From positions 186,001-250,000 of the forward strand of contig NZ_CP067225.1 in the NCBI RefSeq assembly GCF_016617715.1: DNA of 64,000 bases, in the 5' to 3' direction. The first letter of the stretch is position 1. Each line of letters opens with the position of its first letter. Shown piece by piece: positions 35,027 through 43,448 of the stretch. Source of the stretch: Paracoccus sp. MC1862. GTDB lineage: Bacteria > Pseudomonadota > Alphaproteobacteria > Rhodobacterales > Rhodobacteraceae. The position numbers and the translations under genes were made by a program. A model generated the notes under the pieces. It ran no database searches and was not told where the DNA came from. It worked only from the letters and a program-made list of their open reading frames with translations.

Positions 35027-36300
35027 TTACAAAGCGATAGCCTGAAGAAGTTGATGCACGTGCTCCAGCGAAGCGCCTGCCCCATAGCGCTCGCGATTCA
35101 GCCGATGTTCGAGCAGATCACGCCGAATCCGCTCGTCGATACCGGCAGCCAACATGCGATCCTCAAAGCTGTGGCGGAGAGAGTAGAGGACATGGCCTGG
35201 GCTTTCCTTGAGACCGTTCTCGGAGAGAAACTTGTTGATTGTCGCCGAAAGGCCCGGCTTGTTGCGGTAACGGCTGAATCCGTCCTTGCACTCGCGCATG
35301 GCTGCCAAGGAAACACCCACAAGCGGGATCTTTCGCTTCGAATAGAGGCTCTTTATGTGCCGGCCCTCTGGCAGGATTTCAATGAAGGGGACCTTCGCCG
35401 ACAGGTGAATATGCGCAGGCAGCAGTGCAGCCACTTCCGACGGCCTCGCACCCGTGTTGACCATCACACGAAGAATATTTCGCGCCTTGATGTTCAGACC
35501 ATCAAGTGCACCGGGAGCCAGCAGCTTGGTCTTTATCCACTCGTTGCTGAAAGGCGGGCGATTCTTCTGATCGGTCTTCTTGAGGGTAAGGACACCAAGA
35601 GGGAGGTTCAGCCCGAGCCGCTTGAGTTCGTTGACGGTGAACAGGATGCTCGACAGATGGCCGATTTCCTTGTTGGCCGAGTTCGTGCTGACTTCTCCGT
35701 CGCTGACGCGGTCGCTCCACCATTTTCGGAAGTCGAGCATGTGGTCGCGTGTGATCTGGTCGAGTGCCAAGTCATCGATTTGCTCAATGAAATTGGCCAC
35801 CGCCTTCTTCCGAGGATTGATCCAGATCCGCTTCTGATCGGCAGACATGCCATTTGTCTTGTCCTGAGTGAGGGCAAAGTAGAGCTCCAGAGCCCCCGAG
35901 ACCGTCAGTATGGGCTTCTCCGCCCCACCCAGGAACGCACGCGCAGCAACACTATCCGGCGCGTCCTCCGTGCCCCCATCATCTTGGTCCGAGCCACGAT
36001 CTCGCTGACCGTAAGGCGCGCAATGTCGCTTGCAGGCATGAACCGGAGGCCCGCAGCCTCAGCCAAGTGTCTTGCCGCCTCGTAGCGCTCTGCTACATTC
36101 TCCGACCGTCCTGCGAGCTTTGCTTCCCACGAGGCGATCAGTTGGTCTCGCACGAATGGCAACTTTCTCCGAGCCTCGGACTTGCTGTCGGTCTTCAGCG
36201 ATACTCAGACCACCTCTCGCTCTTCGACGTTAGAAAACCGCTTAGGCACCCGGACCCGAGTTGAAAACAGACCGTTCTTGCCCCGCGAGATCACCTTCAT
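35027..36300 (-). pseudogene. Tyrosine integrase of the island (nonsense plus frameshift)
   Basis: The start at 36300 gives KVISRGKNGLFSTRVRVPKR, a DUF6538-like integrase N-terminus. A TGA near 36205 replaces a Trp in REVV-W-VSLKTDSKSEA. A one-base change in a G-run near 35985 shifts frame before FLGGAEKPILTVSGALELYF. The remaining catalytic part is intact: VNTGARPSEVAALLP (Arg I), LYSLRHSFEDRMLAAGID (H-x-x-R-type box) and HRLNRERYGAG with the nucleophilic Tyr. It lies 130 bases from the tRNA-Gly 3' end, the usual position for a site-specific integrase. Confidence 0.88.
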
Positions 36301-36322
36301 GATCGCTCTCCCTCCAGTTCCC

Positions 36323-36356
36323 GTGCAGCACCTTGTGCAGCAACTTGTGCACCAAA
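36323..36356. repeat. Right arm-type repeats of the island
   Basis: GTGCAGCACC, TTGTGCAGCA, CTTGTGCACCAAA: the same spaced pattern as at 9871-9904, located between the integrase start and attR. Likely integrase arm-binding sites. Confidence 0.6.
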
Positions 36357-36432
36357 AGACGACCGCGGAACGCTCCAGATAGCTTGTGCATTAGCCATTT
36401 CAATGACTTGCGCGCGATGGAAGGAAGGAGAT

Positions 36433-36506
36433 TGGAGCGGGTGAAGGGAATCGAACCCTCGTCGTAAGCTTGGGAAGCTTCTGCTCTACCATTGAGCTAC
36501 ACCCGC
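36433..36506 (-). tRNA. tRNA-Gly (anticodon CCC)
   Basis: Read on the minus strand: GCGGGTGTAGCTCAATGG, anticodon loop TTCCCAA between AAGC/GCTT, T-arm GGGTTCGATTCCC, acceptor CACCCGC, then TCCA, so the CCA is encoded. The 3' 14 bases serve as the attR core of the island. The gene is complete, so integration restored it. Confidence 0.97.
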
Positions 36507-36515
36507 GACGCGTTT

Positions 36516-36544
36516 CCGATAACGTGGGCCGCGCCGCCGGTCAA
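36516..36544 (-). promoter_or_regulatory. Promoter of tRNA-Gly
   Basis: On the minus strand TTGACC, a 17-base spacer and TATCGG, with the -10 box about 9 bases before the mature tRNA 5' end. Good sigma-70-type match. Confidence 0.65.
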
Positions 36545-36546
36545 GG

Positions 36547-36972
36547 CTAGAGCAGCCCCATCTCGGCCAGCTCGCGCGCGAGCTTCGGCGGCAGCGGGGA
36601 TTCGGCAGTGCGGCCGGGGGGCAGGTCGGGAGGCGCATCGGCGGGTAAAAGATAGCGCCAGCCCTGGAAGGCGCGGCGGGGCAGGGCCGAGACGCGCACC
36701 ACCTCGCGGTCGAGGATCAGGGCGCAGCGGGTGATGCCGTCAGGCCCGATCCTTTCCTGCAGGTCCAGAAGCCGCTGGCGGGCCAGCATGGTGCCCTTGA
36801 AGACCCAGAAGATCGAGCCGCCGGCCAGCAGTTCCCCGGCCCGCTTGGGCCACATGCGGGTGACGTGTTCGGCCGGGCCGTGGCCGAAGCGTTCGGCCTG
36901 CCAGCGTTCCAGCGACTCGGGCGCGGGGGCGCCGACGCAAAGCTTCATCATGTGCAGGGATGGGGCCGTCAT
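36547..36972 (-). CDS. DUF1489 family protein
   Basis: A 141-residue alphaproteobacterial protein of unknown function. Seen: HMMKLCVGAPAPESLERWQ at the start, FGHGPAEHVTRMWPKRAGEL, GSIFWVFKGTMLARQRLLDL and ALILDREVVRVSALPRRAFQGWRYL, all typical of DUF1489. No membrane segment or signal peptide. It is the first complete chromosomal gene to the right of the island, convergent with nothing and divergent from the MFS gene. The first of two closely spaced ATGs (36981) is also possible. Confidence 0.85.
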   Translation of the reverse strand: MTAPSLHMMKLCVGAPAPESLERWQAERFGHGPAEHVTRMWPKRAGELLAGGSIFWVFKGTMLARQRLLDLQERIGPDGITRCALILDREVVRVSALPRRAFQGWRYLLPADAPPDLPPGRTAESPLPPKLARELAEMGLL

Positions 36973-37073
36973 GGCGGCCATATAGGCGAGCGGCCGAAAG
37001 GTTAACAGGGGGCCGCCGCCGTCTTGCAGGGGCCGGGGCGAGGGCGTAGCAGGCTGGGGAAAGGAAGCCTCCC

Positions 37074-38312
37074 ATGACCACAGAAACCGTCACGGCACCC
37101 CGCCGGATGCCGCAGGGCGAACTGATCGCCATGCTGGCCTTCCTGTTCGCCACCGTCGCCTTCTCGATCGGCTCGATGCTGCCGGCGCTGCCGCAGATCG
37201 CGGCGGAACTGACGCCGGACGATGTGAACCGGGCGCAGCTGATTCTGACCAGCTTCATGGCGGGCATGGGGATCGGGACGCTGTTCGCGGGGCCGATCTC
37301 GGACGCGATCGGGCGCAAGCCGGCAATGGGGATCGGCTTTGCGATCTATCTTGCGGCCTCGGCGGTGGCGCTGTTCGTGAACTCGCTGGAACTGCTGCTG
37401 GTGGCGCGGTTTGCGCAGGGCCTTGGCGCGGCCTCGCCGCGGATCGTCGGCACGGCGCTGGTGCGCGACCTTTATTCCGGGCGCGAGATGGCGCGGATCA
37501 CCAGCTTCATCATGATGGTCTTCACGATCGTCCCCGCGCTTGCGCCGCTGATCGGGCAAGGCTTCATCATCGCCCTGGGCTGGCATGGGATCTTCATCGG
37601 CTGCATCATCTTCGCGGCGACCGGCTGGCTGTGGCTGTCCCTGCGCCAGCCTGAGACCCTCGCCCCCGAGGCCCGCCGCCCGCTGCAGTTTGCCACGCTG
37701 CTGTCCGGGACGCGCGAGGTGCTGGGCGACCGCCAGGTGATGCTGAGCACGGTGACGATGACGCTGGGATTCGCGCAGATGTTCGCGCTGATGTCCTCGG
37801 CCCAGCAGCTTTTCGGGGACGCCTATGGCAAGGGCGAGCAGTTCGCGCTGTGGTTCGCGGCGATGGCGACGCTGGCGGGGGCCGGCACCCTCATCAACAC
37901 CTGGCTGGTCATGCGGATCGGGATGCGGCGGATCGCGCGCGCGGCTTATGCGGCGCAGATCTTCGTCTCGGGCGCCTTCCTGCTGGCGCTCGTGACCGGC
38001 GCACTGCCGGAGAGCCTGCGCTTTCCTGCGTTTTTCCTGTGGGCCGTCGGCATCTACATGATGGCGGGGCTGACCTTCGGGAACCTCAACGCGCTGGCGC
38101 TGCAGGGGATGGGGCATATCGCCGGGCTGACGGCCTCGGTTGTGGCGGCGATTTCCACGGTGGGGTCTGTGGTGATCGCGGCGCCGGTGGGGCTGGCCTA
38201 TGACGGCACTGCAATCCCCGTGGCGGTCGCGGCGGTGATCTGCTCGATCCTCGCCTGGGTCATCATGGGCTGGATGCGCGACCCGGTGCGGCAACAGCGG
38301 GCGCAGCGTTGA
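37074..38312 (+). CDS. MFS transporter, Bcr/CflA-type drug exporter
   Basis: A 412-residue inner-membrane protein with about twelve hydrophobic segments. Motif A between helices 2 and 3 is [16 protein letters not shown], and [25 protein letters not shown] is the Bcr/CflA signature region. Function is proton-driven efflux of drugs or small metabolites; substrate unknown. The rpsD promoter overlaps its stop codon. Confidence 0.88.
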   Translation: MTTETVTAPRRMPQGELIAMLAFLFATVAFSIGSMLPALPQIAAELTPDDVNRAQLILTSFMAGMGIGTLFAGPISDAIGRKPAMGIGFAIYLAASAVALFVNSLELLLVARFAQGLGAASPRIVGTALVRDLYSGREMARITSFIMMVFTIVPALAPLIGQGFIIALGWHGIFIGCIIFAATGWLWLSLRQPETLAPEARRPLQFATLLSGTREVLGDRQVMLSTVTMTLGFAQMFALMSSAQQLFGDAYGKGEQFALWFAAMATLAGAGTLINTWLVMRIGMRRIARAAYAAQIFVSGAFLLALVTGALPESLRFPAFFLWAVGIYMMAGLTFGNLNALALQGMGHIAGLTASVVAAISTVGSVVIAAPVGLAYDGTAIPVAVAAVICSILAWVIMGWMRDPVRQQRAQR

Positions 38313-38336
38313 CTCTGCCCGAACGGCGGCTATAAG
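38309..38336 (+). promoter_or_regulatory. Promoter of rpsD, overlapping the MFS stop codon
   Basis: TTGACT at 38309-38314, a 16-base spacer and TATAAG at 38331-38336. Transcription would start near 38343, leaving a ~97-base leader with GC-rich hairpins (CCCCGCAAGGGG) before the GTG start; S4 autoregulation through this leader is possible but not shown. Confidence 0.7.
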
Positions 38337-38439
38337 CGCCACTTCCATTGGTGTTGGTGGACCCCGCAAGGGGAAGCCTGTCGCTCCGTTCGCGGGGAAA
38401 AGGACAACGCCCTTCATACACAGACGAAGGAGATCAGCG

Positions 38440-39057
38440 GTGACGAAACGCACCTCTGCCAAGTACAAGCTCGACCGCCGCATGGGCGAAAACATCTGGG
38501 GCCGCGCCAAGTCCCCGGTGAACAAGCGGGAATACGGCCCCGGCCAGCACGGTCAGCGCCGCAAGAACAAGCTGTCGGACTTCGGCACCCAGCTGCGCGC
38601 AAAGCAGAAGCTGAAGGGCTACTACGGCGACCTGACCGAGAAGCAGTTCAAGCGCATCTATGCCGAGGCTGTCCGCCAGCGCGGCGACACCGGCGAGATG
38701 CTGATCGGCCTGCTGGAACGCCGCCTGGACGCGGTCGTCTATCGCGCCAAGTTCGTGCCGACCATCTGGGCCGCCCGCCAGTTCGTGAACCACGGCCATG
38801 TGACCGTGAACGGCCAGCGCGTGAACATCGCCTCCTACCGCGTCAAGGAAGGCGACCTGATTGCCGTCCGCGAGCGTTCGCGCCAGTTGGCCATCGTGCT
38901 GGAAGCCGTGGGGCTGGCCGAGCGTGACGTACCCGATTACCTGGACGTGGACCACAACAAGATGACCGCGACCTTTGTCCGCAGCCCGGCGCTGGGCGAC
39001 GTGCCCTATCCGGTGCAGATGGAACCGAACCTGGTTGTCGAATTCTACTCGCGCTGA
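38440..39057 (+). CDS. rpsD: 30S ribosomal protein S4
   Basis: A 205-residue S4: [20 protein letters not shown] at the N-terminus, the S4 RNA-binding domain [18 protein letters not shown] and [20 protein letters not shown]. It nucleates 16S rRNA folding. The start is GTG at 38440 after AAGGAGAT. It is monocistronic: own promoter, and a terminator 22 bases after the stop. Confidence 0.98.
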   Translation: MTKRTSAKYKLDRRMGENIWGRAKSPVNKREYGPGQHGQRRKNKLSDFGTQLRAKQKLKGYYGDLTEKQFKRIYAEAVRQRGDTGEMLIGLLERRLDAVVYRAKFVPTIWAARQFVNHGHVTVNGQRVNIASYRVKEGDLIAVRERSRQLAIVLEAVGLAERDVPDYLDVDHNKMTATFVRSPALGDVPYPVQMEPNLVVEFYSR

Positions 39058-39078
39058 TCCGGGTTTTCCCGACCTTGG

Positions 39079-39110
39079 AAGGCCGTCCTGTCGGGGCGGC
39101 CTTTTTCTTT
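39079..39110 (+). terminator. Rho-independent terminator of rpsD
   Basis: AAGGCCGTCC, loop, GGGGCGGCC then TTTTTCTTT: a GC-rich stem with a long T-tract. Confidence 0.9.
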
Positions 39111-39120
39111 CTGCGCTGCC

Positions 39121-39156
39121 GGACCGGGGCGCTGCCCCGGACCCCGGGATACTTGA
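39121..39156. repeat. Intergenic REP-like repeat, copy 1
   Basis: GGGGCGCTGCCCC (39126-39138) followed by CCCCGGGATACTT (39142-39154). The same two-part unit occurs at 57918-57961. Lies between the rpsD terminator and scpA. Confidence 0.7.
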
Positions 39157-39210
39157 GGCCGAAAGACAGGATAGTTGACAGAGGCCGGCAGGCTTGCCGA
39201 CTGTGAGGCC

Positions 39211-39978
39211 ATGAAGGACAGCGCGCAGATTTCCCAGTCCAAGGCAACTGCCGACAAGGCGCTGATCGTGGACGTGCCGGGCTATGACGGCCCGCTGGAC
39301 CTGCTGCTGACGCTGGCGCGCACGCAGAAGGTCGATCTGCTGCAGATCAGCGTTCTGGCGCTGGCCGAACAATACCTGGACTTCATCGACCGCGCCCGCG
39401 GCCTGCGGATCGAGCTTGCCGCCGATTATCTCGTGATGGCGGCCTGGCTGGCTTATCTCAAGTCGCGGTTGCTGTTGCCGCCCGATCCCGAGGCTGAAGG
39501 CCCGTCCGCCGACGAACTTGCCACGCATCTGGCCTTTCAACTGGAACGGCTGAACGCCATGCGCGAGGCCGCGGCCCGGCTGATGGGGAGGGCGCGGCTG
39601 GGTCAGGACCGCTTTGCCCGCGGCGCGCCCGAGATGGTGCCGCGGTCGCGCTCGATCCTGTGGCAGGCGGGGCTGATCGATCTGCTGCAGGCCTATGCCC
39701 GGCTGCGGACCCGCGACGAGTTCCGGCCCTATGCCTGTGACCGCCGCGACGTCTTCACGCTGGACGAGGCGCTGGAGCGGATGCGCGGGCTGATCGGCCA
39801 TGCGGGACGCTGGACCGATCTGATGCGCTTTCTGCCCGAGGGCTGGTCGGCAACCTCTGCCCGCCGCCGCTCGGCCACGGCCGCCACCTTCGCCGCTTCG
39901 CTGGAACTGGCCCGGCAGGGCCGTGTCGAGCTGCGGCAGGACGGCAGCTTCGCCCCCATCGCGGTGCGCCTGCGGTGA
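39211..39978 (+). CDS. scpA: Segregation and condensation protein A
   Basis: A 255-residue kleisin subunit that bridges SMC heads in chromosome condensation. Seen: YDGPLDLLLTLARTQKVDLL near the N-terminus (the ScpA signature), LAADYLVMAAWLAYLKSRLL and a C-terminal winged helix. The ATG at 39211 is preferred to the TTG at 39175, which would add 12 uncharacteristic residues. It overlaps scpB through GTGA. Confidence 0.95.
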   Translation: MKDSAQISQSKATADKALIVDVPGYDGPLDLLLTLARTQKVDLLQISVLALAEQYLDFIDRARGLRIELAADYLVMAAWLAYLKSRLLLPPDPEAEGPSADELATHLAFQLERLNAMREAAARLMGRARLGQDRFARGAPEMVPRSRSILWQAGLIDLLQAYARLRTRDEFRPYACDRRDVFTLDEALERMRGLIGHAGRWTDLMRFLPEGWSATSARRRSATAATFAASLELARQGRVELRQDGSFAPIAVRLR

Positions 39979-40604
39979 GGCCGGTCTTTGCGCCGCCTTT
40001 GCTGGACGAGCAGGAACGGATGGTCGAGGCGCTGCTGTTCGCCTCGGCCGGGCCGCTGAGCCTGCGGGACCTTGCGGCGCGGCTGCCCGCCGGCTGCGAC
40101 CCGGCCGAGGCGGTCCGGCGCCTGCGCGCCCGCTATGAGGGCCGGGGCGTCCAGCTTGAACGCCTGGGCGATGCTTGGGCCTTCCGCACCGCCGCCGACC
40201 TGTCCTTTCTGATGCAGGAACAGGTGGTCGAAACCCGCCGCCTGTCGCGCGCCGCGACCGAGACGCTGGCGATCGTCGCCTATCACCAGCCCGTCACCCG
40301 CGCCGAGATCGAGGAGATCCGCGGCGTTGCCGTCAGCCGCGGCACGCTGGACCAGTTGATCGGGATGGGCTGGGTGCGGCTCGGCCGCCGCCGCGAGACG
40401 CCGGGCCGCCCTGTCACCTTTGTGGTGACCGAGGCATTTCTCGATCATTTCGGCCTTGCCGGCACCCGTGACCTGCCGGGTCTGGCCGAACTGCGGGCGG
40501 CCGGGTTGCTGGACAGCCACCCCCTGCATCCGGGGCTTGCGGGAACCGGCCGCGACACCGATATTCGCAGCGACGAGCCGGGGGATGATCTTTTCGGCGA
40601 CTGA
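39975..40604 (+). CDS. scpB: Segregation and condensation protein B
   Basis: A 209-residue ScpB with two winged helices: MVEALLFASAGPLSLRDLA and ATETLAIVAYHQPVTRAEIE, EIRGVAVSRGTLDQLIGMGW. It starts with GTG overlapping the scpA stop, so the two SMC partners are coupled. C-terminal tail is acidic. Confidence 0.95.
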   Translation: MRPVFAPPLLDEQERMVEALLFASAGPLSLRDLAARLPAGCDPAEAVRRLRARYEGRGVQLERLGDAWAFRTAADLSFLMQEQVVETRRLSRAATETLAIVAYHQPVTRAEIEEIRGVAVSRGTLDQLIGMGWVRLGRRRETPGRPVTFVVTEAFLDHFGLAGTRDLPGLAELRAAGLLDSHPLHPGLAGTGRDTDIRSDEPGDDLFGD

Positions 40605-40613
40605 GGGACGTGC

Positions 40614-40835
40614 ATGAACTGGAATTCGCTGCTGAACGGCCCGCTGGGCCGGATGCTGACCCGCCGCCTGATGAACTGGGGGATGAACAAGGGCATCGAC
40701 GTCGCGACCCGCCGGACGAGCGGCACCACGGCCGACGGCAAGCCCTCGGCCGCGGCGTCCAAGCAGGCCAAGGCCGCGCGGCAGGCGGCCAAGCGCGCCC
40801 GCCAGGCGGCCCGGATCACCCGCCGGCTGCGCTGA
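40614..40835 (+). CDS. Small basic protein of unknown function
   Basis: A 73-residue protein beginning NWNSLLNGPLGRMLTRRLMN with an Ala/Lys/Arg-rich C-terminus (KQAKAARQAAKRARQAARIT). GGGACG lies upstream, 9 bases after scpB. It may be a conserved small protein of the group. The basic helical tail could bind nucleic acid or membranes; this is inference. Confidence 0.7.
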   Translation: MNWNSLLNGPLGRMLTRRLMNWGMNKGIDVATRRTSGTTADGKPSAAASKQAKAARQAAKRARQAARITRRLR

Positions 40836-40838
40836 GCC

Positions 40839-41906
40839 TCAGCGGAACTGCTTGGCGAGCTTCAGCCCCTGCCCTTGGTAGTTCGAGGCGATGCCGCTGC
40901 CGTAAAGCCGCTCGGGCAGTTCGGCCATGCGTTCATAGACCAGCCGGCCGACGACCTGCCCGTGTTCCAGTGCAAAGGGCGCCTCGTGGCAGCGCACCTC
41001 CAGCACGCCCCGGGCACCGGCACCTGCCGGCCCGTGGCCGAAGCCGGGATCGAAGAAGCCCGCGTAATGGACGCGGAACTCGCCTACCATGGCTAGGTAG
41101 GGGGACATCTCGGCCGCGTGGTCGGGCGGGATCGAAACCGCCTCGCGGCTGACGAGGATGTAGAAGGCGCCCGGATCGAGGATCAGGCGCCCCTGCTCGG
41201 CGCGCAGCTCGTCCCAGAAATCGCGCGCCTCGTAGCCGCCGATGCGGTCGAGGTCGATGACGCCGGTTTGGGGGCGGGCGCGATAGCCCACCAACTCGGC
41301 TGCATCGGGGTGCAGGTCGACCGAGAAGCCCAAGCCCCCGTCGATCAGCGGCTCGCCACCGACCAGCGGCTCGGCGGCGTGCAGCGCGGCGAGGGCGTCG
41401 TCGTCCAGAACCGCGTAACCCCGGCGCAGGCGCAACTGGTTCAGCCGCATCCCTGGCCGGACCAGCACCGAAAAGCTGCGCGGGCAGATCTCGGCGTAAA
41501 GCGGGCCGTCGTAGCCGGGGGGAAGGCGGTCGAACTCGGTCCCGTCGTCGGTGACCAGCCGGGTCAGCAGGTCGAGGCGGCCGGTCGAGGACTTGGCGTT
41601 CGCCACGGCCTCGATCCCGTCGGGCAGGGTGATGCGTTCCAGCAGCGGGACCAGATAGACACAGCCCTTTTCCAGCACAGCGCCATGGGTCAGGTCCATG
41701 CGGTGCATCTCGAAATCGGCCAGCCGGTCCGCGACGCTGCGCCCCCGGCCCGCGAGGAACGAGGCCCGCAGCCGCCAGGCGGTGGTGCCCAGCCGCAGGT
41801 CGAGGCTGGCGGGCTGGATCTGGTCCGGGGTGATATCCACGGCGGCGCGGATCGCGCCTTCGTCGATCAGGCGGCGCAGGGCGCTGTCGGGAAGAACGCC
41901 GTTCAT
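40839..41906 (-). CDS. dcd: 2'-deoxycytidine 5'-triphosphate deaminase, long form
   Basis: A 355-residue Dcd made of two dUTPase-fold halves, the long alphaproteobacterial type. First half: QPASLDLRLGTTAWRLRASF and AVANAKSSTGRLDLLTRLV; second half: QGRLILDPGAFYILVSREAV, AGFFDPGFGHGP and EVRCHEAPFALEHGQVVGRL with the catalytic Glu. It turns dCTP into dUTP for dTMP supply. Convergent with the small gene at 40614. Confidence 0.92.
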   Translation of the reverse strand: MNGVLPDSALRRLIDEGAIRAAVDITPDQIQPASLDLRLGTTAWRLRASFLAGRGRSVADRLADFEMHRMDLTHGAVLEKGCVYLVPLLERITLPDGIEAVANAKSSTGRLDLLTRLVTDDGTEFDRLPPGYDGPLYAEICPRSFSVLVRPGMRLNQLRLRRGYAVLDDDALAALHAAEPLVGGEPLIDGGLGFSVDLHPDAAELVGYRARPQTGVIDLDRIGGYEARDFWDELRAEQGRLILDPGAFYILVSREAVSIPPDHAAEMSPYLAMVGEFRVHYAGFFDPGFGHGPAGAGARGVLEVRCHEAPFALEHGQVVGRLVYERMAELPERLYGSGIASNYQGQGLKLAKQFR

Positions 41907-41941
41907 CTCAACAAATCCTTAGGCCAGATTCCTGATTGTCG

Positions 41942-41968
41942 AACGCCCACCCCGTAGGGTGGGCGTTT
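41942..41968 (-). terminator. Terminator after tRNA-Pro
   Basis: AACGCCCACCC, loop, GGGTGGGCGTT: an 11-bp stem 6 bases beyond the tRNA 3' end and 35 bases before the dcd start. T-tract is short. Confidence 0.65.
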
Positions 41969-41973
41969 CGTGA

Positions 41974-42052
41974 TGGTCGGGCCGGCGAGATTCGAACTCG
42001 CGGCCTTCCGCCCCCCAGACGGACGCGCTAACCAGACTGCGCCACGGCCCGA
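41974..42052 (-). tRNA. tRNA-Pro (anticodon GGG)
   Basis: Minus strand: TCGGGCCGTGGCGCAGTCTG, anticodon loop CTGGGGG between TCCGT and GCGGA, T-arm GAGTTCGAATCTC, acceptor GGCCCGA and encoded CCA. Complete cloverleaf. Confidence 0.96.
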
Positions 42053-42059
42053 CGCCGGC

Positions 42060-42089
42060 CATATAGATCGAAGCCGCAGGGCTGCACAA
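42060..42089 (-). promoter_or_regulatory. Promoter of tRNA-Pro
   Basis: On the minus strand TTGTGC, 18-base spacer, TATATG, with the -10 box 7 bases before the tRNA 5' end. Confidence 0.5.
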
Positions 42090-42118
42090 GGGGCCGCCGG
42101 GCGATTTCCGCGATGTGG

Positions 42119-42700
42119 TCAGGATTGCCGCCCGGCCCGCCCCGTATGCAGCGCCTGCGCGAGATCGCGGGCCGCATCGGGCAAAACGATGCTCCCGCTT
42201 CGCAGCACCGCAGCGGTGGCGTTCAGTCGCGCAAGCCAGTCTACATCCAGCGCAACAGGAACCGGCGCAATGCCATCCGCATCGGCCTTTGCCGACGAGC
42301 CCGCCCCTTTGTTCGCTTGCTGAGAATGAGCCTCGGAATTGTCATCCTGCGGCACGGAAGGGGTCGGTTTCCCGCCGTTCGTCCCATGATGGCTGCGGTC
42401 GTCCATCTCGGGGGACAGCACCTCCTGCAAGCGCTGGCGTCCGCGTTGGCGGATGGCAGCGCCCTTGTCCATCTCGATCAGGCGCCGCGCGCCCCGGATG
42501 GTCAGTCCATCCTCGCGCATGACCTCACACAATCCCGCGGCCAGAAAGAGGTCATCAGGCCGGTAATAGCGCCGCCCGTCGGGGCGGCGGACCGGGGCAA
42601 GTGCCGGGAACTGCGTTTCCCAGTAGCGCAGGACATGGGTCGCCACGCCGACCAGCCCCGCGACCTCGCCGATGCTGCGGAAGGCTTGCGGCGATTTCAT
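42119..42700 (-). CDS. MerR-family regulator
   Basis: A 193-residue protein with an N-terminal MerR winged helix: FRSIGEVAGLVGVATHVLRYWETQF, here from residue 7, then RRPDGRRYYRPDDLFLAAGL. The second half is low-complexity with no cysteine-based metal site. It lies 7 bases after ihfA on the same strand; ihfA followed by a merR gene is a common alphaproteobacterial arrangement. Target unknown. Confidence 0.9.
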   Translation of the reverse strand: MKSPQAFRSIGEVAGLVGVATHVLRYWETQFPALAPVRRPDGRRYYRPDDLFLAAGLCEVMREDGLTIRGARRLIEMDKGAAIRQRGRQRLQEVLSPEMDDRSHHGTNGGKPTPSVPQDDNSEAHSQQANKGAGSSAKADADGIAPVPVALDVDWLARLNATAAVLRSGSIVLPDAARDLAQALHTGRAGRQS

Positions 42701-42707
42701 GGGCGGC

Positions 42708-43007
42708 CTATCTGTTGCCCGCCGCGACGCGTTCCTTCATCAGGTGCGACGGGCGGAACGACAGGACGCGGCGTGGCGTGATCGGCACCTCTTCCCCGGT
42801 CTTGGGGTTGCGCCCGACCCGTTCGTTCTTGTCGCGCACCGAGAAGGTGCCGAAAGACGATATCTTGACCTGCTCTCCGCGCACCAGCGCGTCCGAGACA
42901 TGGCCCAGCACGCTTTCGACAAGCTGCGCGCTTTCATGGCGGGACAGGCCGACCTCGCGGAAGACCGCCTCGGCCAGATCCATTCGGGTCAGCGTCTTGT
43001 CGCTCAT
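42708..43007 (-). CDS. ihfA: Integration host factor subunit alpha
   Basis: A 99-residue HU-family protein: [20 protein letters not shown] at the start, [20 protein letters not shown] and [20 protein letters not shown] with the DNA-bending Pro in the beta arm. IHF bends DNA in recombination and transcription, including at integrase sites such as those of the island in this window. Confidence 0.96.
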   Translation of the reverse strand: MSDKTLTRMDLAEAVFREVGLSRHESAQLVESVLGHVSDALVRGEQVKISSFGTFSVRDKNERVGRNPKTGEEVPITPRRVLSFRPSHLMKERVAAGNR

Positions 43008-43169
43008 GCAGGGAACCTTTCATTTCTAACACACTGTTGTCGCATGTAACCGAAGTCAACGACGACAGGGGCGCTTCGTTCCGGCCGGCGCAGGCGCAAG
43101 GCGCGCTTGTCTTGTCCGATCTGCCTCGGGTGCCTATCATTCATGAAAACAAGGGATGGACCGTGCACG

Positions 43170-43439
43170 ATGGCAGGCGGCTGGGCAACGGATGACGCAG
43201 TCAATCAGCAGATCGAGGTCAGCACCGAGGAGGCGCTGGCGCGGATGCGGTTGCGGAACCGCACCGGGGGCGAGAGCCTGGCGGAATGCGCCGACTGCGG
43301 CGAGCCGATCCCCGAGGCGCGCCGTCGCGCCCAGTCCGGCGTGACCCTCTGCGTCGCCTGCCAGTCCGAGGCGGATCGCCTCCGGCGTCCATCCGGCGGG
43401 ATGAACCGCCGCGCGTCCAAGGACAGCCTGCTCAAGTAA
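43170..43439 (+). CDS. DksA/TraR-type C4 zinc-finger protein
   Basis: An 89-residue protein with AECADCGEPIPEARRRAQ and GVTLCVACQSEADRLR, a C-x2-C ... C-x2-C zinc finger as in DksA/TraR. It lacks most of the DksA coiled coil, so it is a short member like phage and alphaproteobacterial forms. Probable modulator of RNA polymerase. The ATG at 43170 is inferred from family length. Convergent with the response regulator. Confidence 0.85.
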   Translation: MAGGWATDDAVNQQIEVSTEEALARMRLRNRTGGESLAECADCGEPIPEARRRAQSGVTLCVACQSEADRLRRPSGGMNRRASKDSLLK

Positions 43440-43448
43440 CGGAAGGGC

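Larger units (their letters stand above)
9795..36446. mobile_element. Decayed genomic island integrated in tRNA-Gly(CCC), ~26.6 kb
   Basis: The 3' end of the tRNA-Gly gene at 36433-36446 (TGGAGCGGGTGAAG) is duplicated exactly at 9795-9808. In both places GCCATTTCAA lies 39 bases before the core. Inside each end there is a cluster of GTGCAGCA/CTTGTGCAGC repeats (9871-9904, 36323-36356) of the kind that act as integrase arm sites. A tyrosine integrase gene lies next to the intact tRNA. The enclosed DNA holds a betaine-type catabolic block and a dense zone of IS elements and pseudogenes. The element should be immobile, since its integrase is broken. Boundaries come from the repeats and were not checked against an empty site. 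Confidence 0.75.
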
